DNA of 64,000 nt from Orcinus orca (taxonomy: Eukaryota > Chordata > Mammalia > Artiodactyla > Delphinidae): the NCBI RefSeq assembly GCF_937001465.1, contig NC_064561.1, forward strand, positions 21,207,209-21,271,208, read 5' to 3'. Positions 1 through 10,075 of the stretch are shown here, in pieces. How positions within the stretch are numbered: position 1 is the stretch's first letter; each line of letters opens with the position of its first letter. The notes under the pieces were generated by a model that worked only from the letters and a program-made list of their open reading frames with translations, was not told the origin of the DNA and ran no database searches. The position numbers and the translations under genes are program-made.

Positions 1-231
1 AAGAACTCTACAGAATGCATTATAAAAACCTTAATGCTGTGTGTCCCTAGTTCCCAGCTCTCTCATTAGAACTACTTAAATGAACACAATCTTATCTGTT
101 AGGATAGCTATCAGAGTACTCCAAATACTACTTCTTGCAGTACCCTGTCCCAACCATTTGCCATCCTCTTCCCATTAGTCCTCAAGTCAGAAGCCCCGAA
201 GATCTGTTCATTAATTTATGAACACATTTCT
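1..231. other. Upstream intergenic DNA, nothing recognised
   Basis: AT-rich sequence with no supported coding region or repeat that I can name. Confidence 0.5.
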
Positions 232-404
232 TCATCCAGCCAAGAAAATTGATTGATCCCTTACCAAATTTCAGGCACCATTCTTCAGTATGATTTATAG
301 GCATGTTCAGGAAACACAGCAGTGATTAACACAGATGAATATAGTCTCTCTTGAGCTGAGTGGGGAGACAAAAGTAAATAAGCAAATATAAAATCATAAG
401 TATA
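232..404 (-). repeat. Ancient L2-like fragment, left part (split by a SINE)
   Basis: Degenerate text of the type 'tttatgaacacatttc ... caggcaccattcttcagtat ... aacacagcagtgattaacac', like the reverse strand of an old mammalian LINE-2 3' region. It seems to continue after the SINE, to about 700. The family call is from memory of consensus wording and is weak. Confidence 0.35.
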
Positions 405-609
405 GGGCTTCCCCGGTGGCGCAGTGGTTGAAAGTCCCCCTGCCGATGCAGGGGACACGGGTTCGTGCCCCTGTCCGGGAAGATGCCACATGCCGCGGAG
501 CGGCTGGGCCCGTGAGCCATGGCCGCTGAGCCTGCGCGTCCGGAGCCTGTGCTCCGCATTGGGAGAGGCCACAACAGTGAGAGGCCCGCGTACCGCCAAA
601 AAAAAAAAG
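405..609 (+). mobile_element. CHR-type tRNA-derived SINE (copy 1)
   Basis: Full-length copy beginning GGGCTTCCCCGGTGGCGCAG, with the tRNA-like B-box region GGGTTCGTGCC, a body ending GAGGCCCGCGTACCGCC, and an A tail at 598-609. The head derives from a tRNA (Glu-type in the published CHR family). This SINE class is characteristic of whales, hippos and ruminants, and this sub-form is typical of cetaceans. Short reading frames over it on both strands are artefacts. I could not identify a convincing TSD. Confidence 0.93.
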
Positions 610-3005
610 CTATGAAAACAAAACCTATGGATGGAGACCTACATGAAAGATGGAAGAGTATAATAATGGCCAGAGTACATTACTGTGGCAGAAGCAGCAG
701 CCCTTAAGGAGGACAACTTTATAAATTACAAATTGGATTTAAATAGACAGGGAATTGAAAGTGGAGACATTATTTTCTGCAGAAGATGATGGACAGGGGA
801 GAACAAAGAAAATAAAACTGAGATTGTTAGCAAAATACAATGCTAAGCATGTAAGTTAGGACTGAGTCCTTAACTTTCATTTTTATTAATGAGTGGGTGA
901 GTATAGATTACTGACTACACAGAACCAAGCCTGGGAACACATTTTATATTTATGATCTTTGTGCCTAAAACTAGATTCACCTGCAATTTAATATGACACT
1001 AGGACAATGACTGGCCAAGTTTTAGATTAATCACTCTTACACAAAGATTTTTCATTCATATAATCTCAAACAAATACTGCGTCACCAATTAAGTTCCAGA
1101 TCGTATGCACTCTGGCTGAAGATAGAAATATCTTGCAAGCCCAGCGTCACTTTCCTCTTTCTCTGGTAACAAATCACACTTTCTATTATGACAATGGCCC
1201 CAGTTATCGGCCCAGGAATAAACACTTGACTCAGGAAGAGCCAATTAAAGCCCTCCTTTAGAGTTGATCGAGAGCTTGAAGGTTAGAGTATTTCAATCTT
1301 ATGAAATTTTTGTAAAACAAAATTATTTCAAAATCTACTAATTATTCTTTAAGTTCTAGAAACTGCATTCTGTGACTAAGAGGACAATTTATTTGCCGTC
1401 GGTTCTGCTCTGCCCACTTTATGTTTCTGTTATTGTGAGATAAAGGCAGTGGGGAATGGCAAACCAATTCTGATTCATTCAACACATGAGTGCTTCTTAG
1501 GTACAAAACACCATTCTGAACATTGTCCGAGGTAAAAAGATAAATAATACCTAGCCCCTTACCCTCAAGGATCTTCCAGCTTAGCAAGGGAAATAAAACA
1601 TGCACACAGATGACTGCAACAAAAAGAAGATAATGATTGCTGCCAGACGTTTGGGGAGAATGAGTAGAGCAAAGAGAGAACACAGAATAAGGCAACATTC
1701 AACAGTCAGCCAAGAACTATTTGTTGAGCAGTTGCAAGCTGTGACCTGCAAATGGAAGAGGAGAACATAGATCTTCCCATGGGCAGGTGAAAAATCAAGT
1801 GTTCTCACTTGTAGCACAGCTCTTCAAATATATGTTTTGGCACCAAGTGCCTACTAAGTAGCCTTAAATTAAAACTAAATAAGGATACAGTCTCTATCAA
1901 ATATAGCCTCAGGTACTGCTGCCTACATACTAGGATCACAGTATTTGTGTCCCAAGGATGCCTTTCTAGTGCTTTGCTTCTTTCCCCCTTTGCAAACTAG
2001 CTAATGCTGCCTTACCAGGATATCTATTTCACTTGTTCCAGCCTTTTTGATCCAATGTATTGAATAGCAGAATAGGTGAGTTACAAGAGGATATTTTGAC
2101 TTCAAACAACAGAAATAAAATACCATATAATTGAAAAAAAAGAGGCAATCTTTCAGGCACATGTGGATCCAGGAGTTCACATGTTCTAACCAGGTCCCTT
2201 TCTCTCTTCCCCACCCCTTCTTCTCTCTGCCTTTTCTCCTCTCTGGTAGTTCTCATTATGGGATTCAAATATTTCCCTGTTTATGTGGGAGCTTCTGGCA
2301 CAGCTGCAGGCTTATACCCTCGCAGCTCCAGGGCTGGCTGGAAGGGGCGGGCACATCAGAGCATAAGTTTGCACAAGGTGTGCACTTATATAGCAGGGCA
2401 TCACATCTATGAGTGATTGATGATCACATTGTATACAGGGGTAGCTTCGCATAGTTTTTACATCACTTTTCTTGAAGATGGCAGTAAAATGGTATGTTTT
2501 TACAAAATCAAATAGTGTAACGTTGTCCAAAAGATATACATAAAGCATTTAGAGGAAGGAGGCTCCTTTTTCTTTTAACTCCGGCACGGATTGTCTATTG
2601 GACAGTGGTAACCCTATGTCATCAACCTCGTTACTCCAGCAGAAGTCCAGGGATTAGCCCTGCATAACTCTTGTTAGCCTCTATTCCCTTCCTTGAACAC
2701 TGTAGCCAGAAGGTTTTTTTCCTCCTCAAACCTTAAGTATTGAAACCTGGAGGAGGGGCATGTCTGAAAAGAAAATGATGGACTGGACTCTCCCTGGAAG
2801 GAAGATAAATGGGTGGTCAAGAAGAAAAAAAATAAAATCCTCTGTACCAGGAAACGTTTGGAGTGTTGTTTGGGTATCAAAAAACGGGTGCCCTACACAT
2901 AAAGCAACAAAGGATATTGGTCTAAAAAGAACACCATGGCCAAAGGTGCATGACCTATTTCAACAGAGGATTTGAAAGTTAAAAGTTAACCTGTAAAACA
3001 TTCAA
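610..3005. other. Upstream intergenic DNA with decayed repeats
   Basis: The first ~90 bases probably continue the L2-like element split by the SINE. Around 1470-1640 there is another L2-like reverse-strand stretch (ACACATGAGTGCTTCTTAGG, then CCCTCAAGGATCTTCCAGC). The rest holds no gene or repeat I can support; the small frames have no recognisable products. Confidence 0.45.
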
Positions 3006-3112
3006 TTCAATTTCATCATTTTACAGATGGGCAAAGTAAAACTCAGGCACAGGAACAGAAGTGCCAAGGTCATACAGGTGGTTGGTGGAAGAGACAACCA
3101 ACTTCTGACTTT
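3006..3112 (-). repeat. MIR fragment
   Basis: TTTTACAGATGGGCAAAG, then an ACTCAGGCAC / GGTCATACAGGTGGT pattern, is the reverse-strand signature of the ancient MIR SINE core. Confidence 0.7.
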
Positions 3113-3974
3113 TTAGGTGTGTGTGTGTTGTTTATGTACAAGGACATTTTTCTTTAGTACACTAACATTACAACAGAAAGTATAGTCTTGTTTTGGTTTT
3201 CTCTGCGCCCTCAATTCTGTATAAGACAGTTTCGCTGCCCTCCAACAGAAAGGCTCAGCAAGAGTAGAGACCACCATAAGCAGTACACGTGGGCACCAAG
3301 GGCAGATACATTGCCCTTCCTTGTGTAGGAACTAGGGCCACTTGTTGCTTTAATGGGCCAAGTTTGGGCTGGACCTGCAGGAGGAGAAACCTTTGAAAAA
3401 CAGCTTCCTAACTGCACTACAACCTGCTCTGGCATCCTGGTTCCACTCCCCAAACCCCCCAAATCTTCAGCCAGAAAAAAAAAAAGAAGAATGGATCACT
3501 GGATCGATGGGGAGATTTCTGTCTGCTCCTCCTACTGCCACCTCTTTCTTGCTATTTCCTGCCCGAGGAAACCTGACATCAGCCCAAAAGCATCTCTGGA
3601 AATGGGTAGGAGGGAGCCTTACACCTGTCAGCGCCAGAGAAGAAAGGGCGCTCTGCAGAGTTCTCAGTTGTTCCATCTCTTGCGATGAAAGGAAGAAAAG
3701 GAGCGAATCCGCCACAGATTTACTGGAGACCAGGGTTACTTCATCCGGCTCCGGCCACAGTAACCCCTGAAGACCAAAGATGCATTTCCATTCCCAGCAT
3801 TTCTTGTTGGCGTCTTTCCCTACAGGCTAGCCCAGTGCCTGGCCCCAGAGAAGTCTCTGCGTAAAGGTTCTTTAGGTCATAAATCAGGCTCCTGTGTGTA
3901 TGTGTGTTTTTCTTAGGAAAAACTGGCACAGACGAATTAGCAGTACAGACTGGGGTCTCCCTACTACCCTTCAT
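3113..3974. other. Promoter-distal upstream DNA, no gene
   Basis: Moderate-GC sequence leading into the CpG island. Overlapping short frames exist on both strands (for example 3353-3688 +), but none has a recognisable product. A TG-rich microsatellite-like patch lies near 3117-3130. Confidence 0.45.
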
Positions 3975-4398
3975 GCTTGGCGGCATCACCTTCGACTACC
4001 TCGCATTCTCCCGGCGCTGACAGTCCCGGCTCCGGACCTCAGGGTTGGAAGCAGTCAGCCCCAGCTAGAACCGCCCTGTCCGGGGCTGATGCCACCCTGT
4101 GCCTAGAATGCGCGTGTGGGTGCAGGCGGGCGAGCGGCTTCTACAGTGAGACCGAAGCACGAGCTGAGCCTTCGCCTGCGACCTGCAATCCCCAGATTCC
4201 CTGGGGACCTCGAAACTCCCAACCGGAGGTACTCCCCCCCACAGCCGCCCACCCATTCCCTCCCCCCTTACCTCAGCACGTAGCCCCTCCCTGCGTGATG
4301 ATGCAAAACCTTGGGGAGGGTGGGCGCTGGGAAGGGTGGGGAGAGCCTGAGAGAGAGCGAGGGTGGGAGGCAGTGGGCGGAGGAGGAGAGGGAGCCGA

Positions 4399-4719
4399 AC
4401 GCGCATTTAAAGCGATAGCCATCGTCGCTCTCTCCCCAGTGCTGGGCTGTTGGAGAGCTCGAGCTGCAAGCCACCGAGCGCGAGCTCGAGCGCGGCGCGC
4501 TAGCCGGGGAACCCAAGAGCGCACGGCGCCCCAAGATGGCAGGCGCCGCGGGACCCCCCCCACCCTCGCCGGCTGCCCTTCCCCGGGCGCCCCTACCCTC
4601 CTCGCCCGCAGGAGACCCTGGGCTTCCCCGGAGGAGCTCACCCCAAGGGGCCAGGACTCCGGCGAGCCCGCCACCGTCCCCTCGAGTGCCGCCGCCACCA
4701 CCGCAGCCGCGGGAGCAGC
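4399..4719 (+). promoter_or_regulatory. GRM7: Probable GRM7 core promoter and 5' untranslated region
   Basis: A TATA-like TTTAAA lies at 4406-4411 in GCGCATTTAAAGCG, just downstream of a purine-rich stretch (4310-4395). Transcription could start some 25-35 bases later, near GCTCTCTCCCCAGTGCTGGG. The transcription start is inferred, not seen. The leader is very GC-rich and contains an upstream ATG at 4536. A C/EBP-ATF-like TGATGCAAA lies at 4299-4307. Confidence 0.5.
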
Positions 4720-5238
4720 ATGGTCCACCTGGGGAAGCTGCTCCGCGCCCTGACTCTGGCGAAGTTTCCCTGCTGCGTGCTGGAGGTGCTTCTGTGCGCG
4801 CTGGCGGCGGCGGCGCGCGGCCAGGAGATGTACGCCCCGCACTCCATTCGGATCGAGGGGAACGTCACCCTCGGGGGGCTGTTCCCGGTGTACGCGAAGG
4901 GTCCCAGCGGAGTGCCCTGCGGCGATATCAAGAGGAAGAACGGGATCCACGGGCTGGAAGCGATGCTCTACGCCCTGGACCAGATCAACAGCGATCCCAA
5001 CCTGCTGCCCAACGTGAGGCTGGGAGCGCGGATCCTGGACACTTGTTCCAGGGACACTTATGCGCTCGAACAGTCGCTCACTTTCGTCCAGGCGCTCATC
5101 CAGAAGGACACCTCCGAAGTGCGCTGCACCAACGGCGAGCCTCCGGTTTTCGTCAAGCCCGAGAAAGTAGTTGGAGTGATTGGGGCTTCGGGGAGTTCGG
5201 TCTCCATCATGGTAGCCAACATCCTGAGGCTTTTCCAG
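4536..5238 (+). other. Upstream ATG frame overlapping the GRM7 start (possible uORF)
   Basis: The ATG at 4536 has a strong start context (A at -3, G at +4: CAAGATGG). It opens a frame that is +1 relative to the receptor ATG (184 bases upstream, not a multiple of 3). It has no stop across the whole of exon 1 and would continue in the intron to 5276, or into exon 2 in spliced mRNA. The predicted product is rich in Pro, Ala, Arg and Ser with no recognisable domain. If the transcript starts upstream of 4536, scanning ribosomes meet this ATG first. It could lower receptor translation, or simply be an effect of high GC. Confidence 0.35.
4720..5238 (+). CDS. GRM7: Metabotropic glutamate receptor 7, coding exon 1 (residues 1-173, partial gene)
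   Basis: This exon encodes the N terminus of mGluR7, a presynaptic class C G-protein-coupled receptor that senses glutamate with low affinity and inhibits adenylyl cyclase through Gi/o. The start MVHLGKLLRALTLAKFPCC matches the known GRM7 start with a few changes. A hydrophobic signal peptide covers about residues 17-33, followed by GQEMYAPHSIRIEG, where the mature receptor begins. The Venus-flytrap lobe follows, with Cys67 and Cys109 (the family disulphide pair), Cys136, Asn74 (mGluR7-specific; Lys in mGluR4) and Ser159 in GASGSSVSIM. The exon ends LRLFQ, in phase 0, at the usual family exon boundary. Odd points against the remembered human protein: D48N, H58Y, E73K, R78G, T100R, D133E and four changes in residues 1-14. 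The start has a good context (A at -3, G at +4). The rest of the receptor, including all seven transmembrane helices, lies outside the window. Confidence 0.97.
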
Positions 5239-5244
5239 GTAGGG
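5239..5244 (+). other. GRM7: Splice donor of GRM7 exon 1
   Basis: TTCCAG|GTAGGG: the coding exon ends in CAG at 5238 and a canonical GT follows. After codon 173 the reading frame has no further homology to the receptor, which supports the boundary. Confidence 0.93.
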
Positions 5245-5300
5245 GGGCGCTCCCTCCGGGGCAGAGCGCGCCGTAGCTCCCCGCGCTCTTTATCCTGAAG

Positions 5301-6320
5301 GCTGGCTTGGACTCCAGGGCTGCGGGGTCTGGTCAGCCTTCGCTCATTTCCACCCTGGAGATCCTGCCGAATCCCTCCCACCTCACCCGAGGAGGTACTT
5401 TCCCTGCTTGAGTCATTTCCCTTCCATCTCTCCCCTGTCCGCGCTCCACTCCATCCGGCTTGACATTCTGGATTTATGGCCCCATTGACAAGAAACAGTC
5501 TCCGAAAAACAAGGCGATGATTTAAATGGGTTTGCATTCGAGTGAAATATGGTTCCAAAACAGGCTTGTAAAAGTGCCGGGCTCCTGCGAGAGCCACTTA
5601 GGCGCAAGGAATATGAAAGATGAGAAGACGCCTAGAAACTAGGCATTTCTCAACTCCCCAGCTTCCCTGCCCCAAGCCGCCCGACAAGCTGCAGCTCCCT
5701 TGGAAAATTTCGAGAACTTAGGGAGGCAGTTCTTAAACCGAAGGCTAGGTCTTCACCTACATTTAGACGTGAATTGCCCATTTCGCTCGGGTTGGATTTC
5801 CCGACCTGTAACCTGTCTCTGCGAGGGCATGGGGCGGAAGGCGTGGGGACTGTCCTCAAGCGGGGAGAAGCCACCCGCAGACGTGCCCCCAGGTGATTTG
5901 CTCTGGGCAGTTGTTTGCACCGTCTAAACTGCCTTTGCGATCCGGCCACTGGCAGGAGCCGGGCGATCAGCTTTCTACTCCTGCCAGCTCAGAGCCCGGA
6001 GGTGAGCTCATGCTAACTGCGAGACACGGTCGCTTTTTCTGCACCCACCCTGTGCCCATCCTTTCCCACGACGTCCCTAACGCAGCCCCCAACCCCAGTC
6101 CTCGGTTTTGAGGACGATTCTCACAGCCAGACAAGAAGGCGCCTGGAGGGAGGCAGTAGGGTGCGCTGAGCAAGGCCGGGCGGTCCTCTAGCTCCGGGTG
6201 CAGGTGGGCAACGGCGGAAGATGCGAGGACGGCGGATCGGGCCCGCTGAGCGGTGGGCGGTGCTGCAGTGCTCTCTCACCGCCTGCTCCCGCAGTCTCGG
6301 CCCCACGGCTCCTGTGCCGC
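5301..6320. other. CpG-island shore in early intron 1
   Basis: Unique-looking sequence. GC and CpG content rise again between about 5820 and 6310. No exon can be supported. Reading frames on both strands (5058-5597 -, 5650-5949 -, 5893-6111 +) have no recognisable product. Confidence 0.45.
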
Positions 6321-6382
6321 CCTGGGTATAGATGGATGGCTTCTGGATGAAGAAATTGAGTTTCAGGGTCTGCGTGACTATG

Positions 6383-6545
6383 GGTTCTCTTGTTTCTCTG
6401 TCTTTCTTCCTGTGTGTCTCTCTCCTTGTGTCTCTTTCTCCCTGCTTTTTTTTTTTTTGTCTCTCTGTTTTTATGTTCTCCCTTTCAATTTCTGCCTCTC
6501 TTTTCCTTCTCTACCCTTATCTCCAAGTTTTTTGTTCATCTCTGT
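6383..6545. repeat. Pyrimidine-rich low-complexity tract
   Basis: Imperfect TCTCTG/TTTC repeats with an internal T run (about 6446-6460). The frames across it translate to Leu/Ser/Phe-rich peptides typical of simple sequence. Confidence 0.8.
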
Positions 6546-9000
6546 CTTGAAGTGATCCTTTCCTAATGCACAGCTCTCTCCCTGCCTGGTAGGACCCAAG
6601 CTCAGTTAGTCCCTTCTCCAGATGTTCTGGCTGACCCTTATGCTCCCTGTAGCTAAAAAGTCGGCTCCCTCTCAAGTGCCTTTCCTGAAGCATGTTGGGT
6701 TTCTGGAGGGGACTCCTTCTGAGATTCAAGCTGTCACTACATCAGCACCCAGGGGTATGAAGTTTGTGTTTGTGCCAGAAGGAGGGGTGCCTGTCTAAAG
6801 CTGCAGCCTGGTATGGCCCCTCTGAGCCTCTGAGCATCCCTAGCACCTGTTGAGTATGCCACCTCTAGATGTTTGCAAGGCCAAAAGTGCTTCTGGGCAG
6901 CCTTCACTTTGAGGTAATGCTTTCAGGAAGAGCCTGGGTTGTTGGAAGCAAAACCCAGAAGCACTTCCTTTACCTCTGAGCTTAAACTAGAGAACCTGAG
7001 GAGGCAGCACTGCAGGGAGGATGAGGCCAGAGGTCACCTGAGAACCACAGGGGCAACTCACAGTATTTTTACTGGAGCTCTGGGGGTTGAAGGCACATTT
7101 GCTGTTTGACATTTTAAAAATTATTTTGGTGCCTTCACTTGGAGCTTGGGAGCTTGCAGATGGGCCTGCCTGTCGAAAAAAGAGTGAAATCTTCAAGAGA
7201 GAGCTTGCAGACTAGGTGAAGGATTGTGTTTGCTGAAAAAGATTCCAGGGGGAGCTGATTCCTTCTCTGGTGTGTGGATCTGAGGCACTTGCAAGAAAAG
7301 AGAACGCTTGCCTTATGCTTAGTTCCCCCGTTCCCTGGGCTGGGAAGGAAAGGAACTGAATGCCAGCATTAGCTGTGTGCGTTGGGACCAAAACCATTCA
7401 GAGAAAACACTGTCATTTTCCTCTAATTTGCAAATTGCAGCTATTCATGTTGGATTGAACAGCTGAGGGAAAAGAGCCCCCAGTTTTCACCTGCATTTAT
7501 TGAGAAGAGGCTGGTAGTAGGAGGGATGCACCAACTTGTGGCTCGTGCTGCAAGCTGGATATAAGCTTGGTGTGAGCATCCTGGTTAACCACTGCCCATG
7601 TTCAAATATACAAAGATAGATTCCAACAGTCTCTTCCAGTAGCCTTATTTTTGCGTGTGATCTTAGAAGCTCCTGGCATGTAAGTCCAGTCCCCAGTTTC
7701 CCAGCCTCTGTAAACCTGCAAAATGAATAGAGAGAATAGTGGAACACAGATCCCTTGTTCAAAGACACAGTCACTTTAGGGAAAGAGGAAAAGAACGGGT
7801 AGGTGAATCTTCTCTGGGATTGCAGGGTTCAGCTCAATGAAGACTGTCCTGGATAAAAGAAACTCCTCTAAATGGTTGAATTCTTAGCTCTCCAGAGATT
7901 TGAGTTTTCTTTTCCCCAGTCCCTGTGGGTTGCTGTGGGGAATGTGTCAAACCTATCATTTGAGATAAAAATTTATGGTGAGGTAAGCTTCTAGGCTGGG
8001 GGAAGGAAGACTTAGTGACTGAAATGGGGGATGCTAAGCACTGGGGGGCAGGAAGGAACAAGGAGCTAGTAATGGATGTAACAAATGCTGCAGCTGCCAG
8101 CAAAGCCTGGATTGAACTTCCTTCCTGAAAATGAGGACCCGGGCAAGAATGACCACTCAAATGTAAACAGTGTCTCTGACTGGGAATTCTCATCTGCCTG
8201 CCGGTGGGCCAGAGCTGAGCAAGTCCTTTCTCTCCTCTGTATGCACACTGAATTGGTTAGTAAGTGACATGTCAGAGGACAGGAATCATATTCAGTGGAT
8301 CTTTCAAATCCAGGAGTTTGAGGCTAATGAAATTAGTGTGTGGCCAGGGCTCTGCCAACTAGAATTAAGTCACTGCAGCCACCCTGCAATGCATTTTCAG
8401 CCTGAAGGGAGCATCAGGGAGGAATTTCGGGAGATTTGTTTCTGAGCCTGTACAAAATAATACTCTCCTAATGCTAAGAAAGATTAAATGTAAATTAATA
8501 TTGACTACGAGTAACATATTTAAAAAATAATCGCCGAGTGGGGGATGGCTTAAAGTGGAGAGATTATATAATATGGTGTCCAAAGAATAAATCTCCTCTG
8601 ACCACTGTTTCATGGGCTATAAGTAAGATCTATTACAATGGAAAGTAATGGGAACGTTTTTATTCAAGGCTTCTCTGCTATTGACTTGAGAGCAAACACT
8701 CTGAGAGTATAAATTACTCTTGCTGTGTGCTGACTCTGAATGAACAATATTTCATGTGCAGTGACATGGTCTAAGCTATAGACTTGGAATTGAATGGCAT
8801 CTGTTTCAATTGTTTTGTTCTCTCAAGAGCAACTAGATAGAAAAAAGTGGTCAATTTGACCCTTGTGGGAGCGTGTTGCAAATCTAAACCTGTGTCCCTC
8901 ATACCATAAATGAAATACATTTGTAAATTTGTAAGTGTTTTCCTTCTGTTCATTGATGCTTGAGTATAATCTCAAACTTTGGCAGCAACATTTTATACAT
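6546..9000. other. Intron 1 unique DNA, no gene
   Basis: No recognisable coding segment. I see no confident repeat. The stretch 8440-8570 is AT-rich with several TAAT/ATTA motifs and looks unique rather than repetitive, but its conservation cannot be judged here. Confidence 0.4.
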
Positions 9001-9005
9001 AAGTA

Positions 9006-9080
9006 CTTGGTTTTCTTCCTTTCTTCTTTCTCTTTCTCCTCTCTCTCTCTCTGTTTCTCTCCCTCTCTCTTTCTCCATCT
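9006..9080. repeat. CT-rich microsatellite
   Basis: Runs of TTCTTTC and CTCTCTCTCTCTCTG. The antisense frame 8823-9155 (Glu/Arg/Lys-rich) comes from this tract and is not a gene. Confidence 0.85.
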
Positions 9081-9511
9081 TATGTAATTGGATAGAACTG
9101 GGCACCTAGGATGATGTGGTGTTACTATAGTGGGATTTAAAAAAAAAAAAAACAACTCTAACTTACCCTTTTAAACATTTCATAAATACAGGTGTCAGTG
9201 CCATTTAGAATAGCCTCTATAACAATTTCTGTCTCCACATTTACTGTGTTTCAGCAAATTTACCTAACAGATGGTGAGTGGGCAATTTTTAAAGGGGCAT
9301 TTTTTAAAAGAGCGGAGAGGGAAGGAATAGAGACAGGCACATACTATATTTGAAGTTACCTCCACGTGTATTTTATGTATGTATACCCATACAATTAAGA
9401 CGTCTTTGGATGTTTTATCTTCAAGAATAATTCAGATAATGGATTACTTGACTATCATAAACATTTAGGGTTTAACAGATTTGTTACATATAGATGTTGT
9501 ATCATGGATTT

Positions 9512-9527
9512 AAAAGACCGTAGCCAG
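9512..9527 (+). repeat. Target-site duplication, left copy (retrocopy)
   Basis: AAAAGACCGTAGCCAG directly after GGATTT, giving the TT/AAAA target favoured by the L1 endonuclease. It pairs with AAAAAACCATAGCCAG at 10593-10608 (14 of 16 identical). One difference is CG versus CA, as expected from CpG decay. Confidence 0.85.
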
Positions 9528-10075
9528 CGGGCAGCGGCGGGCGGAGCGACCGAGGGGCGGCGAGGGCTGGGCGGCGGGTGCGGGGGTCCGTGCTTCCTCG
9601 CGGTAGAGGGCTGGGGTTCGCCGGGGACGCCGGGTTGCTCCGCGTTGCCAGGTTACCGAGCGCGTGCCCCGCGCCCGCTCTTCCGCCCGGGCCGCCCTCG
9701 GCGCCGCCTGAGCCGCGGTGCGGGCTGCGCGGGGCGCCGGTTCCGCGGAAGCCTGGATCGTGCGCTGCGTGCGGGACTCTCGTCGCTCGTGGACGGGGCG
9801 CGAGCGCGCGGGGGACGTAGGGCGCCGACCTGGGCCTCCCCGGCGCTCCGGCTCCTCTCCGGGCGCCCGCTCAGGGGCCTCCGGCGCGAGGCCCCCTTCG
9901 TGGTCAAGATGGCGGCGCCCAGGCGGGCCGCGCCGAGGTGAGCTGGAGCCGGGCCCGGAGAGAGGCGAGTCTGCCACGCCCAGGACTTGGACCCCGGGCT
10001 GGTCTCCCGTCTCCCGGGGAGCGGCGGGTGAGTGGGCGCGGCCGCGCGTAGGTCCCTCTCGTGGGGTGGTCAGCT
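9528..10075. promoter_or_regulatory. Intragenic CpG island carried by the retrocopy
   Basis: Dense CpG over about 550 bases, much of it undecayed although surrounded by CpG-poor intron. It could act as an extra promoter inside GRM7, or simply be young. No TATA box is evident. Confidence 0.6.

Larger units (their letters stand above)
3975..5300. promoter_or_regulatory. GRM7: CpG island over the GRM7 promoter and first exon
   Basis: GC content and CpG density rise sharply near 3975 and stay high through the 5' untranslated region and coding exon 1, falling after about 5300. This is the usual arrangement for the GRM7 5' end. Long open frames on both strands across the island (3977-4753 +, 4273-4950 -, 4536-5276 +) partly reflect the scarcity of AT-rich stop codons. 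Confidence 0.88.

Noticed and set aside
407..480. tRNA-like head of the CHR SINEs as a tRNA gene
   Set aside because: The A/B-box resemblance reflects the SINE's tRNA origin; no complete cloverleaf or anticodon arm can be supported.
3977..4753. 258-residue open frame upstream of and overlapping the GRM7 start
   Set aside because: Low-complexity composition (Ala, Pro, Arg, Ser, Gly), lies in a CpG island and crosses the probable core promoter. No recognisable domain.
4273..4950. 225-residue antisense frame over GRM7 exon 1
   Set aside because: A shadow of GC-rich coding sequence. Stop codons are rare in such DNA and nothing resembles a known protein.
9510..9977. 155-residue antisense and 145-148-residue sense frames in the GC-rich block
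   Set aside because: Arg/Ala/Pro-rich frames caused by high GC. The block is better explained as a retrocopied 5' end, and the ATG at 9909 meets a stop after ten codons.
9528..10075. The CpG block as an original GRM7 alternative first exon
   Set aside because: The flanking duplication, TT/AAAA target and A-rich end fit insertion better than an ancestral exon, though later use as a promoter remains possible.
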